From assembly GCA_045533485.1 (NCBI GenBank), contig JAZSHX010000002.1, positions 7,943-71,942 on the forward strand: a stretch of 64,000 nucleotides of DNA, written 5' to 3'. The DNA is from Scatosoma sp045533485. Its GTDB lineage: Bacteria; Bacillota; Clostridia; Christensenellales; Borkfalkiaceae. The position numbers and the translations under genes are program-made. Of the stretch, positions 41,304 to 49,743 are shown piece after piece. How positions within the stretch are numbered: the first letter of the stretch is position 1; each line of letters opens with the position of its first letter. Under the pieces are notes generated by a model. The model saw only the letters and a list, made by a program, of their open reading frames with translations. It ran no database searches and was not told the DNA's origin.

Positions 41304-43385
41304 ATGGCTAGAGAATACGATTTGCTTCATACCAGAAACTTTGGTATTATGGCGCACATCGACGCAGGTAAAACGACGACGACCGAACGTATTTTGTTCT
41401 ACACCGGTAAAACCCATAAAATCGGTGATACCCACGAAGGTACCGCTGTTATGGACTGGATGGCTCAAGAACAAGAACGCGGTATCACGATTACGTCCGC
41501 TGCTACGACTTGCGTTTGGAAGGGACATCGCTTCAACATCATCGATACCCCGGGCCACGTTGACTTCACGGTAGAGGTTGAACGTTCGCTCCGCGTACTC
41601 GACGGTGCGGTTGCAACCTTCTGCGCAAAAGGCGGCGTTGAACCGCAATCGGAAACCGTTTGGAGACAAGCGGATAATTACGGCGTTCCCCGTATTGCCT
41701 ACGTTAACAAAATGGACATCAACGGCGCGGACTATTTCCGTGTTGAAAAAATGATCCGTGAAAGACTGGGTGCAAACCCTGTACCCATCGAGCTTCCCAT
41801 CGGGAAAGAAGATACCTTCAAGCGTATCGTCGACCTTATTAAAATGGAAGCGGAAGTTTACTACGACGATCTTGGTAAAGATTTCCGTAAAGAACCTATT
41901 CCTGCGGATATGATGGATCTTGCAAACGAATACAGAGCGAAACTTGTTGAAGAAGCTGCATCCGCAAGCGACGAGCTTATGGAAAAATTCTTTGAAGAAG
42001 GCGATTTGAGCGAAGAAGACATCATTGCAGGTTTGAGACAACGCTGCTTGAATATGGAAGCAATTCCTATGCTTTGCGGTTCGTCTTATAAAAACAAGGG
42101 CGTTCAATTCTTGCTTGACGCGGTTATTTCCTTCCTTCCCAGCCCCCTTGACGTTGCTGCCGTAAAAGGTATCAACCCCAAGACGGAAGAAGAAGAAACG
42201 AGAGAAACGTCGGACAGCGCTCCTTTCTCCGGTCTTGCATTTAAGATTGCAACCGACCCGTTCGTTGGCTCGCTTGCATATTTCCGTGCGTACTCCGGTG
42301 TGTTGGAAGCTGGTTCTTACGTGTATAACTCCACGAAAGAAAAGAAAGAAAGAGTTGGCCGTTTGGTGCAAATGCACGCAAACGAAAGAAAGGATATCCC
42401 CGAAATTTGTTCGGGTGACATCTGCGCCATCGTTGGTTTGAAGTATACCACGACGGGCGACACGCTCTGCGACGAAAAACACCCCATCATCCTTGAAAAG
42501 ATGGTATTCCCTGAGCCCGTTATCCAACTTTCCCTTGAACCCAAGACGAAAGCTGGTCAAGAAAAGATGACGATGGCGCTTATCAAACTTGCGGAAGAAG
42601 ACCCTACGTTCAAGACGTATACCGATCAAGAAACGGGCCAAACGATTATCGCAGGTATGGGTGAATTGCACCTTGACATCATCGTTGACAGATTGCTTCG
42701 CGAATTTAAGGTGGAAGCAAACGTCGGCGCTCCCCAAGTAGCTTACCGTGAAACGTTCCGCAAGGAAGTGGAAGCGGAAGGTATGTACAAGCGTCAATCG
42801 GGCGGTAAAGGTCAATACGGGCATTGTAAGCTTCGCTTGATTCCCCAAGAACCGGGCGCTGGCTATGCGTTTGAAGATCAAACGGTTGGCGGTTCTATTC
42901 CTAAGGAATATATCCCCGCAATCGACAAGGGTATTCAAGAAGCTGCAAAGAACGGTTATCTTGCAGGCTACGAAATGGTAGACTTCAAGGTAGTGGTTTA
43001 CGACGGTTCGTACCACGAAGTCGACTCTTCGGAAATGGCGTTCAAAATTGCCGGTTCGATGGGCTTCAAGAACGGTATGACCAAAGCAAACCCTGTGCTC
43101 CTTGAACCGATTATGAAAGTGCAAATCATCACGCCGGAAGATTATTTCGGTGACTTGATGGGTAACGTTTCCGGCCGTCGCGGTACGATTCTTGGTACAG
43201 ACGATAGAAACGGCGCGAAGATTATCGACGCAGAAATTCCCCTTTCCGAAATGTTTGGTTACGCAACGGAACTTCGTTCGAGAACGCAAGGCCGTGGTCA
43301 ATTCACGATGCAATTCGACCATTACAACGAAGTACCTTCCAGCATTTCCAAGGAAATCGTTGAAAAACGCGGTAAGAAGGACTAA
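41304..43385 (+). CDS. fusA: Elongation factor G
   Basis: This 693-residue translocation GTPase has P-loop AHIDAGKTT, switch I region ERGITITSAATT, DTPGHVDFT, NKMD and GSSYKNKG motifs, followed by domains II to V (domain IV loop DGSYHEVDSSEMAFK; domain V SGRRGTILG). All GTPase motifs are intact. Codon choice is that of a highly expressed gene. It is 12 bases after rpsG, and a hairpin of 6 to 11 bp follows the stop. Confidence 0.98.
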   Translation: MAREYDLLHTRNFGIMAHIDAGKTTTTERILFYTGKTHKIGDTHEGTAVMDWMAQEQERGITITSAATTCVWKGHRFNIIDTPGHVDFTVEVERSLRVLDGAVATFCAKGGVEPQSETVWRQADNYGVPRIAYVNKMDINGADYFRVEKMIRERLGANPVPIELPIGKEDTFKRIVDLIKMEAEVYYDDLGKDFRKEPIPADMMDLANEYRAKLVEEAASASDELMEKFFEEGDLSEEDIIAGLRQRCLNMEAIPMLCGSSYKNKGVQFLLDAVISFLPSPLDVAAVKGINPKTEEEETRETSDSAPFSGLAFKIATDPFVGSLAYFRAYSGVLEAGSYVYNSTKEKKERVGRLVQMHANERKDIPEICSGDICAIVGLKYTTTGDTLCDEKHPIILEKMVFPEPVIQLSLEPKTKAGQEKMTMALIKLAEEDPTFKTYTDQETGQTIIAGMGELHLDIIVDRLLREFKVEANVGAPQVAYRETFRKEVEAEGMYKRQSGGKGQYGHCKLRLIPQEPGAGYAFEDQTVGGSIPKEYIPAIDKGIQEAAKNGYLAGYEMVDFKVVVYDGSYHEVDSSEMAFKIAGSMGFKNGMTKANPVLLEPIMKVQIITPEDYFGDLMGNVSGRRGTILGTDDRNGAKIIDAEIPLSEMFGYATELRSRTQGRGQFTMQFDHYNEVPSSISKEIVEKRGKKD

Positions 43386-43396
43386 AAGCAAACAAA

Positions 43397-43429
43397 TTGT
43401 TTCCCTACGAAAAAAAAGTAGGGCAACAA
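43397..43429 (+). terminator. Hairpin between fusA and tuf
   Basis: CCCTAC (43403-43408) pairs with GTAGGG (43418-43423), extended by TTGTT/AACAA flanks. No T run follows, so read-through into tuf is possible. Confidence 0.4.
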
Positions 43430-43471
43430 AGGAAAATTATCAAAAATTTTACAAAAACAGCCGTAAAACAT

Positions 43472-43500
43472 TTGATAAATTTTCAAATTTAAGATATAAT
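43472..43500 (+). promoter_or_regulatory. Internal sigma-A promoter of tuf
   Basis: TTGATA (43472-43477), 17-base spacer, TATAAT (43495-43500). A leader of about 130 bases follows, with an AATGATA/TATCATT outer stem and an inner TCCG-AAAG-CGGA hairpin. Confidence 0.7.
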
Positions 43501-43635
43501 ATAATCGTCCAAATATGGATGGCAATATTTATCTGCGTTTCATTTTACGAAAAAATGATAGATAGCTGCGTCCGAAAGCGGATAAGTTATCATTTTAATA
43601 AAAAAATATTATAGAAAAATCGGAGGATTTTAATT

Positions 43636-44865
43636 ATGGCTAAAGCTAAATTTGACAGAAGCAAACCCCACGTTAACATTGGTACGATCGGCCACGTTGA
43701 CCACGGTAAAACGACTTTGACCGCAGCTATCACGATGGTAATGGCAGCTCGCGGCGGTGCTGAAAAGATGAGATATGACCAAATCGATAAAGCACCCGAA
43801 GAAAGAGCACGTGGTATCACAAACAACACCGCAGACATAGCTTAACAAACGGATGCACGTCACTATGCACACGTTGACTGCCCGGGTCACGCTGACTACG
43901 TTAAAAACATGATCACGGGTGCTGCACAAATGGACGGTGCTATCCTTGTTTGTGCTGCTACCGACGGTCCCATGCCCCAAACGAAAGAACACATCTTGCT
44001 TGCTCGCCAAGTAGGTGTACCTTACATCGTTGTATTCCTTAACAAAGTAGACCAATTCGCAGATGACGAAAGAGATGAAATGTGCGAACTCGTTGAAATG
44101 GAAATCCGTGAACTTCTTGACAAGTACGAATTCCCTGGCGACGATACCCCCATCATCCGCGGTTCCGCTTTGAAAGCACTCGAAGTTGCAAGCTCCGACA
44201 AACCCGCTGATCAAATCATTGCTGATCCCGCAGTTGCTCCCATCCTTGAACTCATGGATGCAGTAGACAGCTACATCAAGACGCCTGAACGTGACGCAGA
44301 CAAGCCCTTCTTGCTTCCTGTAGAAGACGTATTCACGATTTCTGGTCGTGGTACTGTTGCTACCGGTCGTGTAGAAAGAGGTACGGCTCACGTTGGTGAT
44401 CCTGCTGAAATCGTTGGTTTGATCGACAAACCCGTTGGCACGGTTATCACCGGTCTTGAAATGTTCCACAAGATGCTTGACCAAGCAGAAGCAGGCGACA
44501 ACGTTGGTGCGCTTCTTCGTGGTATCGATAGAACGGGTATCCAAAAGGGTCAAGTTATCGCGAAACCCGGTTCCGTTGCTACTGGTACGGAATTCACGGC
44601 TCAAGTATACGTTTTGAAGAAGGAAGAAGGTGGTCGTCACACGGCATTCTTCAACCACTACAGACCTCAATTCTTCGTTCGTACGACGGACGTTACCGGT
44701 ATGATCGAACTTCCCGAAGGCGTAGAAATGGTTATGCCTGGCGACAACATCGAAATGAAAGTTGTCCTTATCAAACCCGTTGCTTTGGAAGCTGGTCTTA
44801 AGTTCGCTATCCGTGAAGGTGGTAGAACGGTTGGTTCCGGTTCCATCGTTAAGGTTATCAAATAA
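43636..44865 (+). pseudogene. tuf: Elongation factor Tu, reading frame interrupted by TAA in switch I
   Basis: The frame would give a 409-residue EF-Tu. Codons 1-69 include GHVDHGKTT and stop at TAA 43843-43845; the same frame then continues without shift to TAA at 44865 (CPGHADYVKNM, NKVD, GSALKAL, domains II and III complete). Against the EF-Tu consensus, the short stretch after RGIT differs at five of eight codons: I to N, H to D, V to I, E to A and Y to stop. The rest is highly conserved and has an excellent ribosome site (CGGAGG). Either this copy is dead, or the stretch is a sequencing or assembly error. A second tuf elsewhere would be needed if it is real. Confidence 0.85.
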
Positions 44866-44882
44866 TCTATCGTAGATGAATT

Positions 44883-44916
44883 AAACAGCTTATCTTCGGA
44901 TAAGCTGTTTTTTTGT
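44883..44916 (+). terminator. Terminator after tuf
   Basis: A 12-bp stem (44883-44894 with 44899-44910, arm AAACAGCTTATC) closed by a TTCG tetraloop and followed by a T run. Confidence 0.85.
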
Positions 44917-44994
44917 TTGTATGTCTAATTTTGTATGCAAACGTGTCTGTTTTTTGCTGTTTGACCGCATGCTTCATTGTTTGTATTCTTAATC

Positions 44995-45028
44995 AAACAG
45001 CCCGTAAATCACGATTTACGGGCTGTTT
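44995..45028. terminator. Bidirectional terminator before the GH30 gene end
   Basis: A perfect 15-bp stem (44995-45009 with 45014-45028) around CACG, close to the GH30 stop at 45048 on the minus strand. Confidence 0.75.
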
Positions 45029-45047
45029 TAGCGTATTTAAGTTAAGT

Positions 45048-46364
45048 TTACGGTTCTAAGATAATCGTAACAACGGAAGCCGCAGGAGAGCTGATTTCCA
45101 ACGCTTTACGATCATAGCGCAGGTTCAATAAATCATAATCGTTGCCACTGTTGTTGAAGATGTTTACAACAATCGTTCCGTCGGGGTTTTCCATGGCGGA
45201 GCATTGTACAAGTTCGTGGAAGGAAGACGTGTATAACGTGTTGGCTTTTGGCTGAATAAAATGTGAGAACATCCACGTTTGATAATAAATCGTCGATGGA
45301 ACAAGCGTATTTGTTTTTGTATCAAAGCGTAAAGGCGCGTCACAGCCACCATTGCCTGGTCTATTATGATAAGGCCCGCCTTCTTCATCTAAAATCAAGT
45401 TCCACTCGCAAATACCTTGCGTGCCGTGGGAAATAGTATTCACCATTTCCTTGGCGTAAGCCGTGGTTGTGCGGTCAATTTGACCTAAGGAGCGGCAAAA
45501 TTCGGACAAAATCACACGTTTGTCGGGATATTGACGGCGAACGGCTTCAATAGCGCCATAATGATCGCCAGTATACCAGTGGAAACCAACACCATCCAAA
45601 ACGTCGCCTGCCGCCGCAAACGAAGCATTTGCGCGCTCGTATAAACGTTCTTTGTTGTGATCCCAGCAATAGAGCTGCACGTTGATATGATGTTTATCTA
45701 ATGTTTTTCTCAGTATTTTAGCAAAAGCAGCTTCTTCTTCGGCGGTAAATTGACAGCTTTCCCACGTAGGCGCGGCTTTTGCTTCATTTTGCAAGGTTAA
45801 AATACTAATTTCAATGCCTTCTTCCTTGTATGCTTGTATAAATTTAACTAAATATTCGGCATATAACGCATAATATTCCATTTTTAATTTACCGCCTTGG
45901 AAACGGCAACCCGTATCCTTCATAAACGCAGGCGGGCTCCAAGGCGAAGCCATAAACGTAATGGGATATTTTGCGTGCGCCATAGCGTCCTTTACAAATG
46001 GAATAACGTATTTTCTATCACGCTCGATAGAAAACGTATGCAAATCTAAATCATTTTCTTCTACGTAGCAAAATTCGTCCAAGGCAAAATCGGACGAACC
46101 GATACATAAGCGGCAAAAATTATATTTCAATCCGCTTTCCCCGAAGAGTAACTCCAAGGTTTTTTCCTTGTCGGATTTTGACATAAGCGCGTAATTATAC
46201 GCTGCGCTTTCCGTGAACGCACCGCCAAAACCCAGCCAATCGGTGGGGCGTTTTACGGAAAATACATTGATGACACCGTGTTCTCTTATGGCTTCTTGAA
46301 ACTCTCCAAGGGTAATTTCCTCAATTTTATTATCTATTTGTATATAAGCTGCTTTAACCTTCAT
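45048..46364 (-). CDS. Glycoside hydrolase family 30 enzyme
   Basis: This 438-residue protein has a GH30 (glucosylceramidase/xylanase-like) barrel: WLGFGGAFTESAAYNYALM, FCRLCIGSSDFALDEF, FMASPWSPPAFMKDTG, the acid/base glutamate in LTLQNEAKA and the nucleophile glutamate in VILSEFCRS, with a C-terminal beta domain. There is no signal peptide, so it should act inside the cell on an imported beta-glucoside or similar sugar. ATG 46364 has a GGAGT site. It stands alone with its own promoter and terminator. Confidence 0.88.
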   Translation of the reverse strand: MKVKAAYIQIDNKIEEITLGEFQEAIREHGVINVFSVKRPTDWLGFGGAFTESAAYNYALMSKSDKEKTLELLFGESGLKYNFCRLCIGSSDFALDEFCYVEENDLDLHTFSIERDRKYVIPFVKDAMAHAKYPITFMASPWSPPAFMKDTGCRFQGGKLKMEYYALYAEYLVKFIQAYKEEGIEISILTLQNEAKAAPTWESCQFTAEEEAAFAKILRKTLDKHHINVQLYCWDHNKERLYERANASFAAAGDVLDGVGFHWYTGDHYGAIEAVRRQYPDKRVILSEFCRSLGQIDRTTTAYAKEMVNTISHGTQGICEWNLILDEEGGPYHNRPGNGGCDAPLRFDTKTNTLVPSTIYYQTWMFSHFIQPKANTLYTSSFHELVQCSAMENPDGTIVVNIFNNSGNDYDLLNLRYDRKALEISSPAASVVTIILEP

Positions 46365-46424
46365 TGCGTGTTACTCCATAAATAGGCATAGTTTTAAGTG
46401 ATTTAATGTGATATTTTACAACAA

Positions 46425-46439
46425 ATCGCGTGTTATTCC
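46425..46439 (-). repeat. Leader copy of a 15-base direct repeat that also covers the GH30 ribosome site
   Basis: On the minus strand GGAATAACACGCGAT (46439-46425) repeats GGAGTAACACGCAAT (46377-46363), which contains the ribosome site and the first bases of the GH30 start codon. Two mismatches in 15 and 62 bases apart. Confidence 0.5.
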
Positions 46440-46469
46440 ACAATAAAATTGCCAAATTTGACTATATAC

Positions 46470-46498
46470 ATTATATCATTTATCGAAATGAAAGTCAA
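46470..46498 (-). promoter_or_regulatory. Sigma-A promoter of the GH30 gene
   Basis: On the minus strand TTGACT (46498-46493), 17-base spacer, TATAAT (46475-46470). The leader to the ATG is about 100 bases. Confidence 0.75.
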
Positions 46499-46542
46499 TG
46501 CTATTACAAGTAAAATCACATAAAAGCCTTAAAAAACAGGCA

Positions 46543-46632
46543 ATTATGTCACACATAATACCTATGTCTGAAATAATAACTCCACAAAAACTTCATATTA
46601 TGTCTCGCATAATACCTATGCCTGACATAATA
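46543..46632. repeat. Two 36-base repeats with palindromic halves between GH30 and potD
   Basis: 46543-46578 and 46597-46632 match at 32 of 36 positions and are 54 bases apart in phase. Each begins with an ATTATG-N5-CATAAT inverted repeat and ends with a related half. They lie just upstream of the GH30 promoter, where an activator or repressor could bind. The rest of the 46365-46718 gap holds the GH30 leader and promoter and the potD terminator. Confidence 0.55.
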
Positions 46633-46650
46633 CAAACAAGAAAAATAACA

Positions 46651-46694
46651 AAAACCGCAGCTTTTCTATCCAAAGAGAGAGTGGCTGCGGTTTT
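46651..46694 (-). terminator. Terminator of the pot operon
   Basis: AAAACCGCAGC (46651-46661) pairs with GCTGCGGTTTT (46684-46694). On the minus strand a T-rich tail follows, 25 bases after the potD stop. Confidence 0.75.
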
Positions 46695-46718
46695 ATGTGT
46701 TTTTTGATAAAGAACGTT

Positions 46719-48086
46719 TTATTTGATATTATTCCACATTCTATTTGCGCGTTCGTTGGTTTCCTTATCAAAATAGCTCATAACAACAAGGCGGTTGATT
46801 GTAGTTGTGTCGGGATATTGCGCGTATAATTGTCTATATTGTTGGTCGGAAGGGGCGGTTATGGTGTAATCTTCGCCGAAGAAGTAGCTCACGTCATATT
46901 CGATAGTGTTTTCATCACCGTCTTCCGCGCCGTACATTTCTTCCGTGTAAGCAAACACGTCGTCGCCTGCGATACAGCTTGTATAACCGATATAATACAT
47001 ATTACGGATTACGTTTTGCGGTTGAGAAACAAAGTTAACAAACGCAGTTGCCGCCTTTACGTTGGCGTCTTTCGTAAGTACCCAGCCGTCAAACCACAAA
47101 TTCGATGCGGCTTTTGGAATAGTATATTCCAAAATAAGGGGTATTTCGTTGCTTTCGGCTTCGTCGATGATAAACACAGCGTCGCCGCTCCATTGATAGG
47201 ATGCGTCCAAACGGCCTGCAATCATGTCCGATTTACCTTCGTCTGTTTCCAAACCGTACAAATTGCCGCGTGCAGTTTCCAGTTTCTTCTTAGCGGCGTT
47301 CATAACATCCACGGACGTGTCGTTCATTTTTGCGGATAAAATACTCTTGTATTCAGCAAGTGTAATTTCACCGCTGTCCAACTTTGCTTGCAAAGCAAGC
47401 AATTCCGCTTCATAATACATACCAAGCCCTGCAAAATACGAATCGCGCACGTTATCTTTCATGGTGATTTTGCGCGTAGTGGCAGGGGAAGTAAGACAAT
47501 CCCAGCTGCTCATAATTTCGCGGGCTTGATTGATGTCGGGGTGAATATTTGCAGGATTAAACACAAAACCCGTTGAGCCCCACATATAGCCTGCGGTATA
47601 TTCCGACCATTTGCTGCCGTCTTTCAACGTACCGCTTTCAAATACGCTTTGAATATACGGGGAAACGTTTTGCACGTAATAGTTCAAAGGGTTGGATTTA
47701 TCAAAAAACTCTGTAGGATATTTTTGAATAAAGCCTTCCGCGGCAAGCTTCATAATCATGTATTCGGAAGGGCACAGCAAATCGTAAGTATCGCCCATCT
47801 TAATCTTGTTGTACATAGTTTCATTGTCTTGCAAAGAAACGTATTCCACGGTAATTGTTTCGCCGTAAACGTTCTTATACCACGTTTCAAATTCCTTATA
47901 AATAGGCAATGCATCAGCGGAAAAATAGCTATCCTCGCCGCCTTCGTCGATGTATTCGTCCCAGCTCGCAATTCGTAAAACATTTTTATCGCGTTTGGCG
48001 GTATTGTTCGCGTTGTTGCAAGCGGCTAAGGGGCAAACGGAAATAAACAAGCCTGCGGCAAGTGCGCAATGTAACAGTTTTCTCAT
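46719..48086 (-). CDS. potD: Spermidine/putrescine ABC transporter substrate-binding lipoprotein
   Basis: This 455-residue lipoprotein has the lipobox CPLAACNN near residue 23, followed by NVLRIASWDEYIDEG and YDLLCPSEYMIMKLAAEG, the polyamine-binding protein pattern, with WFDGWVLTKDANVKAA near the end. It delivers spermidine or putrescine to the PotBC channel. It is longer than E. coli PotD (about 350) because of inserts in the middle. It overlaps potC by four bases and is the last gene of the operon. Confidence 0.92.
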   Translation of the reverse strand: MRKLLHCALAAGLFISVCPLAACNNANNTAKRDKNVLRIASWDEYIDEGGEDSYFSADALPIYKEFETWYKNVYGETITVEYVSLQDNETMYNKIKMGDTYDLLCPSEYMIMKLAAEGFIQKYPTEFFDKSNPLNYYVQNVSPYIQSVFESGTLKDGSKWSEYTAGYMWGSTGFVFNPANIHPDINQAREIMSSWDCLTSPATTRKITMKDNVRDSYFAGLGMYYEAELLALQAKLDSGEITLAEYKSILSAKMNDTSVDVMNAAKKKLETARGNLYGLETDEGKSDMIAGRLDASYQWSGDAVFIIDEAESNEIPLILEYTIPKAASNLWFDGWVLTKDANVKAATAFVNFVSQPQNVIRNMYYIGYTSCIAGDDVFAYTEEMYGAEDGDENTIEYDVSYFFGEDYTITAPSDQQYRQLYAQYPDTTTINRLVVMSYFDKETNERANRMWNNIK

Positions 48087-48895
48087 TTGCTTTTACTCCT
48101 TGTTTTTCTATACGCCATAATATTCGAGCCGATAACAACGAGTACAATCAGGCAGAAAATAATCGCTGTGAATGCCCAGTAGGCCGCCTTAATTTGCGGA
48201 CCTACTACGTTATTTTTGTCTAAGCCGTAGATATGCGTACTAATCGTTTGGAATGTATCGGGTTTGGTGTATGCCGCGATGATATAATCGTCGAGCGATA
48301 AAGTAACGGCAAGCAGAAACCCTGCGATGATACCGGGTAAAATTTGAGGAATAATCACGCGGAACAACGCTTTTGCTGGTGTTGCGCCCAAATCCAAGGC
48401 CGCTTCATATAAATTGTTGTCCATTTGTTTAAGCTTGGGAATAATCGACATCACAACAAACGGCGTGCATAAAAGCATTTGTCCTAAAACTAAAGGGATA
48501 TACGTTGATTTATCCAAACCCAAGAAAGAAATCAAAAGCGCAAAGGAAATAGCGGTTACTACGTCCGCGTTTATGATGGGGATACGGTTAACGGCAGTCA
48601 ATGCGCTGTTTGCTCGCTTTTTCGAATAGAAAATCCCGATAGCGCCGATGGTGCCCAAAATCGTTGACAGCGTAGCCACAACAAGCGCCAAAAGCAACGT
48701 TTGCAATACGATATGGATAGGCTCGTTGTCAAAATTAAAGAAATACGCGTAGTGCGTCCAGCTAAATCCTGCCCACGTTTGAATTTGGTCGCTCTCATTA
48801 AAGGAGTTAACGGTCAAAAACAGGATAGGGAAGTAGATAAACAGCAATATTAAGCCGATAAATGCCCATTTTAAGATGCTTTTACATTTTACCAT
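48083..48895 (-). CDS. potC: Spermidine/putrescine ABC transporter permease
   Basis: This 270-residue, six-helix permease has the PotC-like start WAFIGLILLFIYFPILFLTVNSFNESDQ and the ATPase-contact loop LYEAALDLGATPAKALFRVIIPQILP. It forms the channel with PotB. It overlaps potB and potD by a few bases, so the four pot genes form one translational string. Confidence 0.93.
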   Translation of the reverse strand: MVKCKSILKWAFIGLILLFIYFPILFLTVNSFNESDQIQTWAGFSWTHYAYFFNFDNEPIHIVLQTLLLALVVATLSTILGTIGAIGIFYSKKRANSALTAVNRIPIINADVVTAISFALLISFLGLDKSTYIPLVLGQMLLCTPFVVMSIIPKLKQMDNNLYEAALDLGATPAKALFRVIIPQILPGIIAGFLLAVTLSLDDYIIAAYTKPDTFQTISTHIYGLDKNNVVGPQIKAAYWAFTAIIFCLIVLVVIGSNIMAYRKTRSKSK

Positions 48896-49743
48896 AACGA
48901 AGCCCCCCTTGCGGTAGAAGTATCGTCTTCGTCAAAGCCGCCCGTCAGCCATGTTACAAGGAACATGAACATCAAAAGTAACAAGGCGATGAACGAACCG
49001 TCGTGCCAAAGGTCGCCTGTGAAATAATCGTCAATCAATTTACCGATAATTTTCACGTTTCTAAACGTTAAGTAGTTGGATACAACGTAGTTGGTCATAG
49101 ACGGTAAAAATACCATGGAAACACCGCTGATAATGCCTGCCTTAGATAAAGGCAGCGTTACTTTGACAAACGCTTTTGCTGGTGTTGCGCCCAAATCCTT
49201 CGCCGCTTCCAAATAACTCTTATCAATTTTGATGATAGTGGTGTAAATGGGCAAAATCATAAATGGCAGGAAATCGTAAACCATACCGATAATGGTGTTT
49301 ACGATATTCCACGCGTTGGATTTATTGTAAATGCCCAGCCATACGAACAACTCTTTCAAAGCGTTAATACGAAGCACGAAATTCACCCACATAGGCACGA
49401 TAAAAAGCAAAAGCAGGGTAGATTTATTTTTTAGCTTGCATTTTGCAATGATATACGCCACGGGATAGGCAATCAATAAACAAACGATAGTGCTCATTGC
49501 CGAAATGAAAAAGCTAAGCATAATCGTTTTAAAGTTATAGGAAGTGAAGAACGAGAAAAAGCCTTCTCCGCCTTCATTGAAGAATATGCGCACGTATGCA
49601 AACGTGAATTTGCCTGCGTCGTCCGTGAACGCGTAATATAAAATGATAAAGAGCGGAATTACGACGAATACTGCCAAAAACAAAGCGTACGGAACGGCAA
49701 GCATTTTCCGTGAAAACCGCAATTTGGGTTTTGCGCTGGTCAT
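48889..49743 (-). CDS. potB: Spermidine/putrescine ABC transporter permease
   Basis: This 284-residue permease has six membrane helices, the N-terminal LAVPYALFLAVFVVIPLFIILYYAF segment and the contact loop YLEAAKDLGATPAKAFVKVTLPLS, which is nearly identical to the PotC loop. It sits between potA (four-base overlap) and potC (seven-base overlap). Confidence 0.93.
   Translation of the reverse strand: MTSAKPKLRFSRKMLAVPYALFLAVFVVIPLFIILYYAFTDDAGKFTFAYVRIFFNEGGEGFFSFFTSYNFKTIMLSFFISAMSTIVCLLIAYPVAYIIAKCKLKNKSTLLLLFIVPMWVNFVLRINALKELFVWLGIYNKSNAWNIVNTIIGMVYDFLPFMILPIYTTIIKIDKSYLEAAKDLGATPAKAFVKVTLPLSKAGIISGVSMVFLPSMTNYVVSNYLTFRNVKIIGKLIDDYFTGDLWHDGSFIALLLLMFMFLVTWLTGGFDEDDTSTARGASLW

Noticed and set aside
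40635..43391. A 918-codon open frame on the minus strand opposite rpsG and fusA
   Set aside because: It is the complement of two certain, highly expressed genes. Its openness follows from their codon bias, and its composition (His, Arg, Phe, Val rich) matches no protein family.
43843..43845. TAA read as tyrosine or suppressed (recoding)
   Set aside because: Many other genes here end normally at TAA, and four neighbouring codons are also abnormal, so a code change does not explain the site.
46543..46632. CRISPR array
   Set aside because: Only two copies, 18-base spacing, internal palindromes covering the whole unit, and no cas genes.
46498..46707. A 69-codon frame containing an 18-residue repeat
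   Set aside because: It runs over the two DNA repeats and through the potD terminator and lacks a ribosome site; the peptide repeat follows from the DNA repeat.
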